In this document: piece by piece, positions 34,401-42,540 of the stretch
Numbering within the stretch: the first letter of the stretch is position 1
Layout of the letters: each line of letters opens with the position of its first letter
NCBI GenBank assembly: GCA_002319075.1
Contig: NVQB01000001.1
Span: forward strand, 744,001 to 808,000
Source: Sphingobacteriaceae bacterium
GTDB taxonomy: Bacteria > Bacteroidota > Bacteroidia > B-17B0 > Aurantibacillaceae
DNA: 64,000 nucleotides
Direction of reading: 5' to 3'
Translations under genes and position numbers: made by a program
Notes under the pieces: generated by a model
Seen by the model: the letters and a program-made list of their open reading frames with translations, nothing else
Told to the model about the DNA's origin: nothing
The model's database searches: none

Positions 34401-34612
34401 GCCACTGAAGGATTAAACACCGAGCCAGTTACGCCTGGCCCGGAATATACACCACCTGCCAGGGTGGAAGTTAATTGACTTGTAGGGGAGTAAACACAAT
34501 AGTTTGAAGCTAGTCCGTTAAAACTACATTGTGCATATACAGATAGTGGTTGTATGAAGCCCAAAACCAGGAGTAAAAAGGAGAAGGCAATTCTAAACTC
34601 AGCGAAAACCAT
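31493..34612 (-). CDS. T9SS-exported adhesin-like protein with nine Ig-like repeats
   Basis: 1039 residues. Signal peptide at about 1-28 (FSFLLLVLGFIQPLSVYAQ). An N-terminal head (about 30-300) has a pattern resembling beta-sandwich domains of Bacteroidota surface proteins (IGFNFKFFCATYTSFYISSNGFISF...IITATWTDWNPG...AQIHLYETSNVIEVHT). Then come nine repeats of about 75 residues, each with C-x-G-x4-L-x-x-x-G-A-x-x-Y-T-W and a closing TxYTVTGT-x-x-x-GC. The C-terminus is a type-A sorting domain (IYPNPNNGEFTVQS...NGIYFIMG...QKIIIMK). The stalk is co-linear with those of the proteins at 42.5 and 45.6 kb. Likely surface-anchored and structural or adhesive; ligand unknown. Confidence 0.85.
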   Translation of the reverse strand: MVFAEFRIAFSFLLLVLGFIQPLSVYAQCSFNGLASNYCVYSPTSQLTSTLAGGVYSGPGVTGSVFNPSVAGAGTHTISYVLCPSSYTITSGTYAPYTASSGTASSSGSLSAEGTTVSLSDDQMTSTAAAIGFNFKFFCATYTSFYISSNGFISFSASQSNGCCSGGTLPSTLTPLNIITATWTDWNPGAGGTISYTTVGTSPNRKLIVSYVNIPHFGSGGGNLTAQIHLYETSNVIEVHTASMVPNNYNHTMGIKDVTGTHGGAVSGRNSTSTWTAVAEMYRYTPIPGCASTRTTYVSPSSIPVSGNMSVCLGGSAALTGGGNVTYTWSTGSNSASINVTPSTTAAYSVSGTNVFGCVANSAVTVTVNTVGPTVTAVASNTANGICPGTTLSLNASGAISYTWSNGVANATAFSPTLSDTFTVTGANGCGSATAAVTVSIHPLPVVSAAASSPSVCSGNTLSLSGAGASTYTWFPQVLNAAPFTPAVSANYTVFGTSAMGCTAMATSSITVYPTPSVAPLSSPALICIGGSSSLTTSGALTYTWLPINSSGSLAIVSPTATTTYSVVQSNAHCSRTRTLTVAVNQLPTIAALVNPTLVCAQNVATLAAAGAQTYTWTAPGYTTYGASPVILPSVSTTYTLSASDGTCINSTTVGIAVNPNPVLTIAANNSVICAGDTSVLTVSGALSYSWNPAVSLNSTAVVSPTTATNYLVTGINSLGCTSIMGQVILVNAQPTVIAITNKTLVCVGGSATLTASGSANSYTWSGGQTSATTIVNPLATSIYSVTGQNTITGCKKTNTVVVTIFTPVLSISATSSICTGGTALLTSSGALTYTWSNGSNLNSATVSPVTALVYTLSATSNSNGLHCASTATASVGIYSNPTVTVHSNKSILCKGEKAILTGSGAQTYTWSNTASGATLQVSPMAQTIYTVTGTDSNGCVNTGTVLLKISVCAGIGQLNRDTGVLTIYPNPNNGEFTVQSQADLDLRLVNELGQVVNFIKLSDSNEHKTHLTDIANGIYFIMGNKDNQMISQKIIIMK

Positions 34613-36324
<1,712 letters not shown>

Positions 36325-36342
36325 CAAAAAAATAATGCGAAA

Positions 36343-36350
36343 TAACTTTG
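36343..36350 (+). promoter_or_regulatory. -7 promoter box for citrate synthase
   Basis: TAACTTTG matches TAnnTTTG and lies 50 bases before the ATG at 36401, giving a leader of about 45 bases. Confidence 0.55.
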
Positions 36351-36400
36351 TTTATATACGCTGAGAGTGTAAATTAGTAACCATATAAAGACATTATTCC

Positions 36401-37726
36401 ATGGATCCGTTGAAAGAAAAGTTTAAGACAAAAGCAGACGTTTTGTCTACAGAGATTAAAGACATTATTAAAAATCATGGTGACCTAAAGTTAGGCGAAA
36501 TCACCGTTGCACAGGTTTACCAGGGTATGCGTGGTATGCCGGGTATGGTTACTGAAACTTCACGTTTAGATCCTGAGGAAGGAATTCGTTTCAGGGGCTA
36601 TTCTATTCCTGAATTACGTAAACAATTACCAAAAGCTCCGGGTGGAACTGAACCCTTACCAGAAGGCATTTTCTATTTAATGTTAGTGGGAGAACTTCCA
36701 ACGCAGGATGATGTTACTTTTATCACAAACGAATGGCAAAAACGCAGTAACGTTCCTAAACACGTGTTTGACGTTATCGAAGCCTTACCAGTAGATACGC
36801 ATCCTATGACCCAGTTTGTTATTGGGATTATGGCCATGCAAAGAGAATCGGTTTTCGCAAAAGCTTATGCAAAAGGCATGAGTAAAAAAGATTACTGGGA
36901 TTATGCCTACGAAGATAGCATGAACCTGATCGCACGTTTACCGCGTGTTGCAGCGTACATTTACCGTCGTAAGTACAAAAACAATGTACACATTGAACCA
37001 GATCATAAATTAGATTGGGCTGCAAATTTCGCCCACATGTTAGGCTACGAAGAATTTGATATGAAACGTTTAATGCGTTTGTATTTAACTATTCACGTAG
37101 ATCATGAAGGTGGAAACGTTTCAGCGCACACAACTCACTTAGTGGGTTCTGCATTATCTGATCCGTATTTGGCTTTTGCAGCGGGTATGAACGGTTTAGC
37201 AGGTCCTTTACATGGATTAGCTAACCAGGAAGTATTAGGCTGGATCATGGAGTTAAAAGAAACTTTAGGTGGTGGTTTACCAACCAAAGATCAGATTGCC
37301 GAATACATCAAAAAAACATTAACTGAAGGAAAAGTTGTTCCGGGGTACGGTCATGCTGTGTTACGTAAAACAGATCCTCGTTTTACTGCTCAACAAGATT
37401 TCTACAAAACCTATATTAAACACGACGACATTTGTGAGATCGTTCAAATGGTGTACGAAGTAGCACCTCCGATCTTAGAAAGCACAGGGAAAATCAAAAA
37501 TCCTTGGCCTAACGTGGATGCGCACTCGGGAGCTTTATTGGTTCACTACGGTATGCACGAATATGATTTCTACACAGTATTATTCGGTGTAAGTCGTGCC
37601 TTAGGTGTATTGGCAAGTTTAATCTGGGACAGAGCTACGAATTCTCCTATCGAGCGTCCGGGTTCTTTAACCACTGATAACATTAAAGCTAAAATTAAAG
37701 CGGCACAGGCTGCTGCAAAAGAATAA
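36401..37726 (+). CDS. Citrate synthase, eukaryotic (mitochondrial) type
   Basis: Condenses oxaloacetate and acetyl-CoA, first step of the TCA cycle. 441 residues. The sequence follows the eukaryotic/mitochondrial type, not the usual bacterial GltA: RGMPGMVTETSRLDPEEGIRFRG, then DHEGGNVSAHTTHLVGSALSD, then GLAGPLHGLANQEVL. Catalytic residues are visible as His near 271 (GPLHGLA), His near 317 (GYGHAVLRKTDPR) and Asp near 373 (NVDAHSGALL). There is no mitochondrial-type N-terminal extension. As far as I know this type is found in some Bacteroidota lineages, which would make it lineage-typical but phylogenetically notable. Followed by a strong terminator. Confidence 0.95.
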   Translation: MDPLKEKFKTKADVLSTEIKDIIKNHGDLKLGEITVAQVYQGMRGMPGMVTETSRLDPEEGIRFRGYSIPELRKQLPKAPGGTEPLPEGIFYLMLVGELPTQDDVTFITNEWQKRSNVPKHVFDVIEALPVDTHPMTQFVIGIMAMQRESVFAKAYAKGMSKKDYWDYAYEDSMNLIARLPRVAAYIYRRKYKNNVHIEPDHKLDWAANFAHMLGYEEFDMKRLMRLYLTIHVDHEGGNVSAHTTHLVGSALSDPYLAFAAGMNGLAGPLHGLANQEVLGWIMELKETLGGGLPTKDQIAEYIKKTLTEGKVVPGYGHAVLRKTDPRFTAQQDFYKTYIKHDDICEIVQMVYEVAPPILESTGKIKNPWPNVDAHSGALLVHYGMHEYDFYTVLFGVSRALGVLASLIWDRATNSPIERPGSLTTDNIKAKIKAAQAAAKE

Positions 37727-37748
37727 GTTTCTATAGAACTAAATCTAG

Positions 37749-37782
37749 AAACCGGGTTATGAAAATGGCCCGGTTTTTTTTT
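37749..37782 (+). terminator. Terminator after citrate synthase
   Basis: AACCGGG (37750-37756) pairs with CCCGGTT (37769-37775), followed by a run of T to 37782. Confidence 0.85.
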
Positions 37783-37944
37783 GCTCACAAGTTGCCGCAG
37801 ACTATACTGATCGGGGTGCAGACTATTTTACGCTTCTCCTCATAGAGACATTGAGGGCTCTGAAGATTGGGCGCGGTATTAAAATCTGTGTAATTTGTGA
37901 AATCTGCTTCAAGATAAGTGTAGAGATGGTAAACCTTTTTCATC

Positions 37945-37952
37945 TACCTTTG
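37945..37952 (+). promoter_or_regulatory. -7 promoter box for glutathione peroxidase
   Basis: TACCTTTG matches TAnnTTTG, 26 bases before the ATG at 37979. The 160 bases upstream also carry a motif (AAATCTGTG...GAAATCTGC, about 37880-37908) that resembles the repeat at 54.75-54.94 kb. Confidence 0.6.
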
Positions 37953-37978
37953 TTTGTAATTAAACTCTAACATCAGTC

Positions 37979-38554
37979 ATGAAAAACAAAGCAATTAAAC
38001 TCTCAGGCCTACTTGGTTTAGCACTAACATGCATTTTTGCCATAGCTGCAACTACAAAAAAAATTGAAACAAAATCTAACGCAAAAATGAGCATCTACGA
38101 TTTTAAAATGAAAACGCTCGATGGTCAGGACCTCAGCCTTTCTAAATTTAAAGGTAAAAAAATATTGATCGTAAATACAGCCAGCGAATGTGGTTACACT
38201 CCTCAATACAAAAACCTGCAAGCCCTTCACGAGAAGTATGGTAATAAAGTGGTTGTGATTGGTTTTCCAGCAAATAATTTTGGCGGACAGGAACCAGGAA
38301 GCAGCACTGAAATCAAAAGTTTCTGCACAAAAAATTATGGCGTTACTTTCCAGATGATGGAAAAAGTAAGCGTGAAGGGCAGCGATATTACTCCCCTGTA
38401 CAAATGGTTAAGTACCAAAGAAGAAAACGGAACCTGCAGTGATGCTCCTGGTTGGAATTTTTGTAAATACCTGATCGATGAAAAAGGAAATGTTGTGAAA
38501 TTCTTCAACAGCAAGGTAGATCCAATGAGTAGCGAGATCACTTCCTTATTATAG
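37979..38554 (+). CDS. Glutathione peroxidase family protein, exported
   Basis: Thiol peroxidase of the GPx fold, 191 residues. Signal peptide or lipoprotein-like leader at about 1-24 (LSGLLGLALTCIFAIAA; a Cys at 18 makes a lipoprotein possible). The thioredoxin-like domain starts IYDFKMKTLDGQDLSL. The peroxidatic residue is Cys71 in NTASECGYTPQY, so this is a Cys enzyme, not Sec. The usual catalytic Gln (FPCNQFG) is Asn100 here (FPANNFGGQEP). Trp159 and Asn160 are present in GWNFCKY. It probably detoxifies peroxides in the envelope using thioredoxin-like donors. Monocistronic, with promoter and terminator. Confidence 0.92.
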   Translation: MKNKAIKLSGLLGLALTCIFAIAATTKKIETKSNAKMSIYDFKMKTLDGQDLSLSKFKGKKILIVNTASECGYTPQYKNLQALHEKYGNKVVVIGFPANNFGGQEPGSSTEIKSFCTKNYGVTFQMMEKVSVKGSDITPLYKWLSTKEENGTCSDAPGWNFCKYLIDEKGNVVKFFNSKVDPMSSEITSLL

Positions 38555-38568
38555 TTTGATCTCTTTTT

Positions 38569-38612
38569 AGCGGCGGTGTTTTTTGATATATGTCAAAATC
38601 CACCGCCGTTTT
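38569..38612 (+). terminator. Terminator after glutathione peroxidase gene
   Basis: CGGCGGTG (38571-38578) pairs with CACCGCCG (38601-38608), with an inner TTTTGA/TCAAAA pairing, then TTTT. Confidence 0.8.
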
Positions 38613-38687
38613 ATTTTCAGTACTGTTTCTTTATACATTAGCGTATGAAGCAGTTTTTTACGCATTCTAAAAATTAAAGATCCTGAT

Positions 38688-38972
38688 ATGAAATTATTTA
38701 TTTATCCTTCCAGTTTCGAAAATGGTCTTAACATTGCAAACAAAATGGATCTTTTCGGGATAACGATCAGCAATGCTGAAATTGCAAGCGAACAGGTTTA
38801 TCTGGCGCACCATCACAGGCGTCGCATCACCGTATGGAATGTTCAATCAGAAAAAGAAAACCTTGAGGCGATCAGCAAAAATGCGGATTATATTCAAAGT
38901 GATAAACTTATTCCACTGCTGAAATCTTTGGGCAAATACAAAAAACAAGGCCTTAAGAATCTACGTTGGTAA
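38688..38972 (+). CDS. Small protein resembling the C-terminal part of GDPD phosphodiesterases
   Basis: 94 residues, no signal peptide. The second half, RRITVWNVQSEKENLEAI...ADYIQSDKLIPLLKSL, resembles the last two strands of glycerophosphodiester phosphodiesterase barrels (V-x-V-W-T-V-N ... G-V-D-G-I-I-T-D). The N-terminal half (KLFIYPSSFENGLNIANKM) also has strand-helix alternation. It lacks the catalytic first half (HRG and E/D motifs), so it is a truncated relic or a small protein of similar fold. It ends 5 bp before the convergent rsmE gene. Confidence 0.55.
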   Translation: MKLFIYPSSFENGLNIANKMDLFGITISNAEIASEQVYLAHHHRRRITVWNVQSEKENLEAISKNADYIQSDKLIPLLKSLGKYKKQGLKNLRW

Positions 38973-38977
38973 GATTT

Positions 38978-39673
38978 TTAAACTAAAAGCGATGCAGCCT
39001 GGCAAACATAAAGCCCGGCTGTTTCGCTTCTTAGTCGGTTGGTGCCAAGACTGATGGCTTTATAATTATTTTGTTCCGAAAGTCCCACTTCTTCCATGGT
39101 AAAATCTCCCTCAGGACCGATCATAATTACTGTGGATTTATTTATGAAATCTACTTGTTTAATTTCATCTTTTGGCGATTCGTAACAATGAGCGATTAGT
39201 TTCTGATCGGCCTGTGCATTTTGAATAAACTCTTTAAAAGTGCGAAGTTCATTTACTTTAGGAAGATAGGCCTGCAGACTTTGCTTTATGGCACTTTCAA
39301 CGATCTTAACAATACGTTCGGTTTTAATTACTGTTCTCTCCGAATTTTTGCAATTTATAAAACTGATTTCATCTACTCCAATCTCCACAGCTTTTTCAAC
39401 CATCCACTCTATTCTATCCATTTGTTTTGTGGGCGCAATAGCAAGGTGTAAAGAATAATTTTTTTTAGGTTGTGGAATTGGGCCTTTCGTGATATGCACT
39501 TTACTTTGTTTTTCAGAAACAAGTTCAAGTGTGCCTTCATAAAAATTCCCATTCCCATCTATCAGGTGAATAGCCTCGCCTGCTTTTTTTCGAAGCACTT
39601 TTGCACAATGCCAGCTTTCTTCACTGGTTAAAATTCCTGTAGATCCTTCGATGTTTGCAATGAAAATATTCAT
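38978..39673 (-). CDS. rsmE: 16S rRNA m3U1498 methyltransferase
   Basis: SPOUT-family methyltransferase that N3-methylates U1498 of 16S rRNA. 232 residues from MNIFIANIEGSTG. The N-terminal PUA-like part has SWHCAKVLRKKAGEAIHLIDGNG. The knot has IAPTKQMDRIEWMVEKAVEIGVDEI, MIGPEGDFTMEEV and SLGTNRLRSETAG, diagnostic of RsmE. The frame extends 57 codons further upstream into the serpin gene, but the ATG at 39673 gives the right N-terminus. A consensus promoter box lies only 4 bases before this ATG, so the mRNA may be leaderless. Confidence 0.95.
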   Translation of the reverse strand: MNIFIANIEGSTGILTSEESWHCAKVLRKKAGEAIHLIDGNGNFYEGTLELVSEKQSKVHITKGPIPQPKKNYSLHLAIAPTKQMDRIEWMVEKAVEIGVDEISFINCKNSERTVIKTERIVKIVESAIKQSLQAYLPKVNELRTFKEFIQNAQADQKLIAHCYESPKDEIKQVDFINKSTVIMIGPEGDFTMEEVGLSEQNNYKAISLGTNRLRSETAGLYVCQAASLLV

Positions 39674-39677
39674 GAGA

Positions 39678-39685
39678 CAAAAATA
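39678..39685 (-). promoter_or_regulatory. -7 box directly before rsmE
   Basis: TATTTTTG on the minus strand, then TCTC, then the ATG. With initiation a few bases past the box, transcription would begin at or next to the start codon. Confidence 0.5.
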
Positions 39686-39702
39686 AGAATTTACAGGGAT
39701 TA

Positions 39703-40920
39703 TTAATTTGCGGTTGGATCCATAACTCTGCCCATAAAAACGATGGCCTTTGTTTCGTCGTCTACGATATAAAATAAAAACGGGTGATTGGCAATAAATT
39801 CTTTCGCTTTCTGTTTCTCTACAATACTTGACGATTCGAGGCACATCACAACCGCCGTAGCCGCCGCTGCCTCAGTACCCTCTTCGTCTATCTCAATAAA
39901 TGCTTTATGTACTACATCAGAAATATGCAATTTTGTAGTATCACACATTTTTGTAAAATCAGCCTGTTCAGAAAACGCAAGTTTCATTCCCATATTTTTT
40001 AAAGGCTGTACTAAATTTAAAGGCAAAGTCATCTTAAATTTCGGAATTGATAGCTTGATTTGCAAGTAACCTGCTTGTTGAAAAACTATATCAAGACTTG
40101 ATGCATCAATCACTTTTTCAAGTGCTGCAAGATCCGTTATGTTCTGCGGCATAACCATAACCATGCTGTGTTTATTTCCTTTGTAGGGAAGGCGTACCAT
40201 TTTAAAGGTCCTGTTTTCATAAAAACCCAGTACTGCTTGCTGCGTCATAAAAGGTGTTTCAATGTCTTTACCTTCTTGTCTGTAAAATTTTTCAGGTTTT
40301 GTATTGGCTTTATCAAACTTGTTCCACCAGGAGCCTTTAAAATAAATAGCGTTCGTTAAAATCAGGCGCGTATCTGAAGTCACCGTACCTACCGGTAATA
40401 AATTCTTTATTTTGCCTTCTGTTTTCTTTTCCACCCAATAATTGATAAGTGCCCGACTTCCTTCAGGATCCCTTACAAAGCTAACTTCCTCCAGCGACGC
40501 TTTATAGTTGCGACGATTCAAATCTAAAAAACCAGCTTTGAGATCCAATTTCTTTTCCATCCACAAGCGGTTTGCGACTTTGAGCTGAATTCCGCTTTTT
40601 GCGTTTTCCTCAAGGGTTTGAATGTATGAACCGTAATAGTAATGAAACACCTCATCATTGCCAGAAAAGTGCATTACCCTTGCAACTTCGCTCGCTGTGC
40701 TACCGTTAGCTCCGGCATTCGCCATAGCCAGCGCTGTGGAAATACTGAAAGGTGAAACAAAAATATTTTTAGTGTTATTTTGCGAGAGCTGATGATACAG
40801 ATCAAAAGCAAATTTATTGTTATTGGAAGCAACAGTTTTGACTTCTGGTTTTTCGTTGCCGGTGAATAAAATACCGGTACTTAATCCAATCGCGAAATTA
40901 ATGAGTTTTATACTTAGCAT
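39703..40920 (-). CDS. Serpin (serine protease inhibitor family)
   Basis: 405 residues covering the whole serpin fold: NTKNIFVSPFSISTALAMANAGANG, LILTNAIYFKGSWWNKFDKANT, VMVMPQ, the breach ISDVVHKAFIEIDEEGTEAAAAT, and the C-terminal HPFLFYIVDDETKAIVFMGRV. The hinge EEGTEAAAAT (346-355) has the small-residue pattern of inhibitory serpins. Counting from hinge E346 as P17 puts Glu362-Ser363 at P1-P1', which would suit a Glu-specific protease; Leu361 is the alternative P1. The N-terminus is weakly hydrophobic, so export is uncertain. It ends 29 bp before the rsmE start, same strand. Confidence 0.95.
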   Translation of the reverse strand: MLSIKLINFAIGLSTGILFTGNEKPEVKTVASNNNKFAFDLYHQLSQNNTKNIFVSPFSISTALAMANAGANGSTASEVARVMHFSGNDEVFHYYYGSYIQTLEENAKSGIQLKVANRLWMEKKLDLKAGFLDLNRRNYKASLEEVSFVRDPEGSRALINYWVEKKTEGKIKNLLPVGTVTSDTRLILTNAIYFKGSWWNKFDKANTKPEKFYRQEGKDIETPFMTQQAVLGFYENRTFKMVRLPYKGNKHSMVMVMPQNITDLAALEKVIDASSLDIVFQQAGYLQIKLSIPKFKMTLPLNLVQPLKNMGMKLAFSEQADFTKMCDTTKLHISDVVHKAFIEIDEEGTEAAAATAVVMCLESSSIVEKQKAKEFIANHPFLFYIVDDETKAIVFMGRVMDPTAN

Positions 40921-40979
40921 CGTCTTTTTTAATAGAGATGCGCAGCTTTTTAATTTTCCATAAAAAAATCCGCAAAAAA

Positions 40980-41396
40980 TTACATTCCTGAAAAATTCAT
41001 GTAATCCTGTAAAATAATAATGGCACTGATCATGTCCACTGTATCTTTTGCCTGGCGGTCTTTCTTTTTCAAACCGCCTGATAGCATCGTTTGATGAGCC
41101 ATAGCACTGGTAAAACGTTCATCGTAACGTTCTATTTTCTTATCTGGAAATTTTCTCTGAAGATGAACAACAAAGGGATCGATAAAACGTGCACTGTCAC
41201 TTTTATCATTCTGCAGTGTCTTGGGTTCTCCCACAACAATAATATCGACTGCTTCTCTTTTAAAATAGTTTTCGAGATACTCGATAAGATCTTTGCTGTG
41301 AACAGTTGTAAGTCCCGTAGCTATTATTCGAAGACTATCTGTCACTGCCAGTCCTACCCGCTTGCTTCCGTAATCAATTGCTAAGATTCTTCCCAT
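40980..41396 (-). CDS. ruvX: RuvX/YqgF family Holliday junction resolvase-like protein
   Basis: 138 residues, RNase H-like fold: ILAIDYGSKRVGLAVTD (first catalytic Asp), IIVVGEPKTLQND, FPDKKIERYDERFTSAMA, and a C-terminal DTVDMISAIIILQDYM with the last Asp. The family is linked to processing of 16S rRNA 5' ends and, in some species, to Holliday junction resolution. Divergent from pfkA across 89 bp. A TAATTTTG box ends 5 bases before the ATG, so the message may be leaderless. Confidence 0.93.
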   Translation of the reverse strand: MGRILAIDYGSKRVGLAVTDSLRIIATGLTTVHSKDLIEYLENYFKREAVDIIVVGEPKTLQNDKSDSARFIDPFVVHLQRKFPDKKIERYDERFTSAMAHQTMLSGGLKKKDRQAKDTVDMISAIIILQDYMNFSGM

Positions 41397-41401
41397 TCTT
41401 T

Positions 41402-41409
41402 CAAAATTA
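41402..41409 (-). promoter_or_regulatory. -7 box directly before ruvX
   Basis: TAATTTTG (minus strand) followed by AAAGA and ATG. Same close spacing as at rsmE. Confidence 0.5.
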
Positions 41410-41485
41410 CGGAATAATTCACAGTCTTAAATGCTTCTGAATTTGTAAATTCGAATCTGAAGCTTATTAAGAAGCTCTGAATACT

Positions 41486-42454
41486 ATGAAAAAAATTGGA
41501 ATATTAACTTCAGGTGGCGACTCTCCGGGGATGAATGCCTGCATAAGAGCTGTAGTTCGTACGGCGCTTTATCATAATATAGAAGTTATAGGATTTATAA
41601 GAGGTTACGAAGGACTTATAGATAACACTTTTTTAAACCTAAACCGGGAAAGTGTTTCCGGGATTATTCAAAAAGGTGGCACTATTTTAAAAACCGCCAG
41701 AAGCGAACGTTTCAAAACAGAAGAAGGCCTTCAAAAAGCTGTGCGAACGGTGAAAGAAAATAAAATAGATGGCATGGTAATTATTGGAGGCGACGGGTCT
41801 TTCAGAGGTGCTATTGCACTAAGTAAAGTTGCGGGTATCCCCATTATAGCTTGTGCAGGCACCATTGACAATGATCTGGTGGGAACAGACTTTACAATTG
41901 GTTACGATACTGCCATTAATACCGTTATTGACGCCCTGGATAAAATAAGGGACACGGCCGAAAGTCACGACCGTGTTTTTGTTGTAGAAGTAATGGGCAG
42001 AGATGCCGGCCTCATTGCCTTGCGCAGTGCTATTGCCAGTGGTGCAGAAGCTGTATTGGTTCCTGAATTAAATCATGACCTCGACGATCTTGTGCAAAAA
42101 ATGAAGAAATGGAGAAGTACAAAAAGTAGTAAAATTATTGTTGTGGCTGAAGGAGACCAGAGTGGTGGTGCATTTAAAGTAGCGGAAATAATAAAAAGGG
42201 AGTGTCCAGAATTTGATTTGCGAGTGAGCGTTTTAGGACATATACAGCGCGGAGGAAATCCCTCCTGCATGGAACGTGTAAATGCAAGTATGGTGGGATT
42301 TAATGCCGTAAAGGCCTTAATGAATGGCAAAAAGAATGTTATGGTTGGAATAGTAAACAATGAAATAACCTTCACAGCTTTAGAAAATGCTGTAAAACAT
42401 CATGATACGCTTGACAAAGAACTGGCTGAGCTTATAGAAATTTTAAGTAGCTAA
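41486..42454 (+). CDS. pfkA: ATP-dependent 6-phosphofructokinase
   Basis: Glycolytic kinase, 322 residues, bacterial PfkA length. ILTSGGDSPGMNACIRAVVR is the ATP site (GGDSPG), then IIGGDGSFRGA, then ACAGTIDNDLVGTDFTIGYDTA with the catalytic TIDND. VVEVMGRDAGLIAL and VLGHIQRGGNPSCMERV are the fructose-6-phosphate site. GGDGS at the ATP site suggests ATP rather than PPi as donor. It ends in a bidirectional terminator shared with the convergent T9SS gene. Confidence 0.97.
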   Translation: MKKIGILTSGGDSPGMNACIRAVVRTALYHNIEVIGFIRGYEGLIDNTFLNLNRESVSGIIQKGGTILKTARSERFKTEEGLQKAVRTVKENKIDGMVIIGGDGSFRGAIALSKVAGIPIIACAGTIDNDLVGTDFTIGYDTAINTVIDALDKIRDTAESHDRVFVVEVMGRDAGLIALRSAIASGAEAVLVPELNHDLDDLVQKMKKWRSTKSSKIIVVAEGDQSGGAFKVAEIIKRECPEFDLRVSVLGHIQRGGNPSCMERVNASMVGFNAVKALMNGKKNVMVGIVNNEITFTALENAVKHHDTLDKELAELIEILSS

Positions 42455-42484
42455 GAACAGTAGTTTTAATACCACAGTAATTAT

Positions 42485-42526
42485 AAAAAAAATCCCGTTT
42501 CCTTTACGAAACGGGATTTTTATTTT
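42485..42526. terminator. Bidirectional terminator between pfkA and a T9SS gene
   Basis: AATCCCGTTTC (42491-42501), loop CTTTAC, GAAACGGGATT (42508-42518), with A-run on the left and T-run on the right; serves both convergent genes. Confidence 0.9.
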
Positions 42527-42540
42527 GACTGTTAAACAAC

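Noticed and set aside
39674-39844. 57-residue extension of RsmE
   Set aside because: It overlaps the serpin gene, and the sequence (YRRRRNKGHRFYG) is a frame shadow; MNIFIANIEG is the family N-terminus.
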